From: Clostridia bacterium
Lineage (GTDB): Bacteria; Bacillota; Clostridia; Oscillospirales; CAG-272
Length of the DNA stretch: 33,113 nt
Direction: 5' to 3'
Assembly: GCA_017462615.1 (NCBI GenBank)
Contig: JAFTQT010000111.1
Span: 1-33,113, forward strand
Positions 31,554 through 33,113 of this stretch are shown here, piece after piece. Within the stretch, counting starts at the first letter, position 1; each line of letters starts with the position of its first letter. The position numbers and the translations under genes are program-made. Below the pieces are notes generated by a model that worked only from the letters and a program-made list of their open reading frames with translations, did no database searches and was not told where the DNA came from.

Positions 31554-32735
31554 TTATTCCGAAATCATGGCGCCGTCCTCGATCACGGCACCGTCAACGA
31601 TCTGCACGCCCTCGCCGATCACGGCGATGCCCTTTGCCTCGTCCTTTTGCTTGCCAATGACGGCGCCGCGGCCAACCTTGACGCCGCGGTCAACAATGGC
31701 GTAGGTGACTCTGGCGTTTTCGTACACGATGGTATCGCCCATCAGCACGGCATCCTCCACCACGGCGCCCTCCATGATGCGCACGTTCTCACCCAGCACG
31801 CTGTTGCGTACGGTGCCGAGGATCTCGCACCCCTCGGTGATGGAGGAATTTTCCACCACAGCGCCCGGTCCCACGTACTGGGGCGGCGCGTTGTCGTGGC
31901 GGGAGAGGATACGCCAGTCGCTGACGTTCATTTTCAGCGTGGGGCTGGCACCGAGGATGTCCATATTGGCCTCCCACAGAGAGCTGATGGTGCCCACGTC
32001 CTTCCAATAGCCGTCGAAGGAGTAGGCCATCATCTTCTCCCCTGCCGCCAGCATGGTGGGAATGATGTTTTTGCCGAAGTCGTTGGAGGAGCTGGGATCG
32101 GCGGCATCGGCAATAAGGTAATCAAACAGCTTCTGGCGAGTGAAAATATAAATACCCATGGAGGCCTTGGTGCTGTCGGGGTTCTTCGGCTTCTCGGAGA
32201 ATTTGTAGATGGTGCCGTCCTCGGTGGTGCTGAGGATACCGAAGCGGCTGGCCTCCTCAATGGGCACGTCAATGACGGCAATGGTGCAATCGGCACCGGT
32301 TGCCTTGTGCTGCGCCAGCATTTTGGAATAATCCATACGGTAGATGTGGTCGCCCGACAGGATCAGCACGTAATCGGCGTCGTAGCGCTCGATAAAATTC
32401 AGATTCTGATAAATGGCGTTGGCGGTGCCGCGGTACCAATCCGCACCGCTCTTACCCTGGTAGGGGGGCAGGATCTTCACACCGCCGTAGTTGCGGTCAA
32501 GGTCCCAGGGCAGGCCCGTGCCAATGTACTCGTTGAGCACCAGGGGCTGATACTGGGTCAGCACGCCCACGGTATCAAGGCCCGAGTGGACGCAATTGGA
32601 AAGGGTAAAGTCGATGATGCGATACTTGCCGCCAAAGGTGACGGCGGGCTTGGCCGTTTTTTCGGTCAAGGCGTAGAGTCTGCTGCCCTGCCCTCCGGCC
32701 AGCAGCATGGCAACGCATTCTTTTTTCTTGAACAT
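31554..32735 (-). CDS. glgC: Glucose-1-phosphate adenylyltransferase, catalytic subunit
   Basis: 393 residues. Makes ADP-glucose from ATP and glucose 1-phosphate, the committed step of bacterial glycogen synthesis. The nucleotide loop [15 protein letters not shown] is at residues 10-24, [15 protein letters not shown] follows, then GTANAIYQN and [13 protein letters not shown] with the metal-binding Asp, and [17 protein letters not shown]. The C-terminal beta-helix carries the hexapeptide repeats. It is the first gene of the glycogen operon, with GGGAGG eight bases before the ATG. No strong promoter was found upstream; the 378 bases to the window edge hold a palindromic repeat. Confidence 0.97.
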   Translation of the reverse strand: MFKKKECVAMLLAGGQGSRLYALTEKTAKPAVTFGGKYRIIDFTLSNCVHSGLDTVGVLTQYQPLVLNEYIGTGLPWDLDRNYGGVKILPPYQGKSGADWYRGTANAIYQNLNFIERYDADYVLILSGDHIYRMDYSKMLAQHKATGADCTIAVIDVPIEEASRFGILSTTEDGTIYKFSEKPKNPDSTKASMGIYIFTRQKLFDYLIADAADPSSSNDFGKNIIPTMLAAGEKMMAYSFDGYWKDVGTISSLWEANMDILGASPTLKMNVSDWRILSRHDNAPPQYVGPGAVVENSSITEGCEILGTVRNSVLGENVRIMEGAVVEDAVLMGDTIVYENARVTYAIVDRGVKVGRGAVIGKQKDEAKGIAVIGEGVQIVDGAVIEDGAMISE

Positions 32736-32835
32736 AGTATATCCTCCCGTTTATATTGATTGTGTAAATGCTGCAAGTTTATTGATTGGGGAGTGCGACA
32801 AGGTAAATTGGGATTTAGCGAGGTATTAAATGAAA

Positions 32836-33022
32836 GGGGATCTCTCCCTCCGTCAAAAATCAGAGATTTTTGCCACCTCCCTCGTCAGAGGGAGGCACGC
32901 GCAGTCGAAGCCCTTGCGACTCAATGCGAAACGAGTGTAACGTCCGCTATATTGCGGACGATGCCGGCCTCCCTCTGTCGAGGGGGGTGGCACGCGAATG
33001 CGTGACGGAGGGAGAGAATCCC
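32836..33022. repeat. MITE-like palindromic repeat element upstream of glgC
   Basis: A 187-base element with two nested inverted-repeat blocks. Outer ends 32836-32855 and 33003-33022 are complementary over a 15-base core (CTCCCTCCGTCA side) plus a one-base offset to the tips. Inner arms 32871-32896 and 32967-32992 pair at 24 of 26 positions, and each arm is itself a hairpin (CCTCCCTC...GAGGGAGG). The spacers between outer and inner blocks differ on the two sides (AAAAATCAGAGATTTTT against a CGCATTCGCG type). A 7-bp hairpin (CGTCCGC-TATATT-GCGGACG) lies in the centre at 32941-32960. No gene is seen in 32736-33113. Confidence 0.82.
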
Positions 33023-33113
33023 GCCCCCGACAGATCAAAATTTGTACATTGGCAAGGGTTGCCTCGCTTACGCTGTTTTGGCGCGCTTGGGGGTTTTGCG
33101 GCGGCAGGTGAGG

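Noticed and set aside
32750-32776. Possible glgC promoter (TTGCAG and TATAAA on the minus strand)
   Set aside because: The spacer is only 15 bases and the -35 match is weak compared with other promoters in the window, so I do not list it as a feature.

Overview
The window looks like a chromosomal segment of a G+C-rich member of the Clostridia, probably a gut Oscillospirales-type lineage. The evidence is the Gram-positive order remA-gmk-rpoZ-priA-def-fmt, a GlgC/GlgD pair, a clostridial EF-P plus zinc-ribbon pair, strong AGGAGG ribosome sites, sigma-A promoters near consensus, and two families of dispersed palindromic intergenic repeats. I see no rRNA, tRNA, CRISPR array, phage gene or transposase. 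The placement is inferred from gene content, not from a marker gene.

Layout. 1-62: start of a zinc metallopeptidase gene (minus). 112-503: copy 1 of an intergenic palindromic repeat. 543-5796 (minus): remA, gmk, rpoZ, priA, def, fmt, an information-processing operon that lacks the usual coaBC. 6062-7060 (plus): efp and an acidic zinc-ribbon protein. 7120-16236 (minus): one long probable operon. It encodes a heptose nucleotidyltransferase/phosphatase fusion, GmhA, two GT4 glycosyltransferases, an O-antigen-ligase-like membrane protein fused to a nucleotidyltransferase, a small FTR-type Fe-S protein, a divergent Lgt-like protein and two half-size chromate-family transporters. 16424-17107 (plus): a lipoprotein with an InlB-type repeat. 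17173-17955 (minus): proB without PUA domain. 18077-21408 (plus): zapA, a U32 peptidase and an SGNH hydrolase. 21513-22541 (minus): an unknown lipoprotein. 22933-23736 (minus): an SDR oxidoreductase. 23833-32735 (minus): glycogen operon glgC-glgD-(repeat copy 2)-glgA-glgP-GH13-hypothetical. 32836-33022: a second kind of palindromic repeat.

How the genes work together. The 9.3-16.2 kb operon reads as a pathway making a nucleotide-activated heptose and building it into a surface glycan: isomerase, 7-phosphatase, nucleotidyltransferase, glycosyltransferases, polymerase/ligase. The heptose kinase step is missing from the window. The glg operon makes ADP-glucose (GlgC/D), extends glycogen (GlgA) and degrades it (GlgP, GH13). 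No branching enzyme is present.

Most worth a second look: the nested-inverted-repeat element present in two co-oriented copies, one inside the glg operon; the 17-base motif it shares with the unrelated palindromic element at the right edge; the perfect palindrome at 18002-18035 that carries the -10 boxes of two facing promoters for proB and zapA; and the ligase-nucleotidyltransferase fusion protein.
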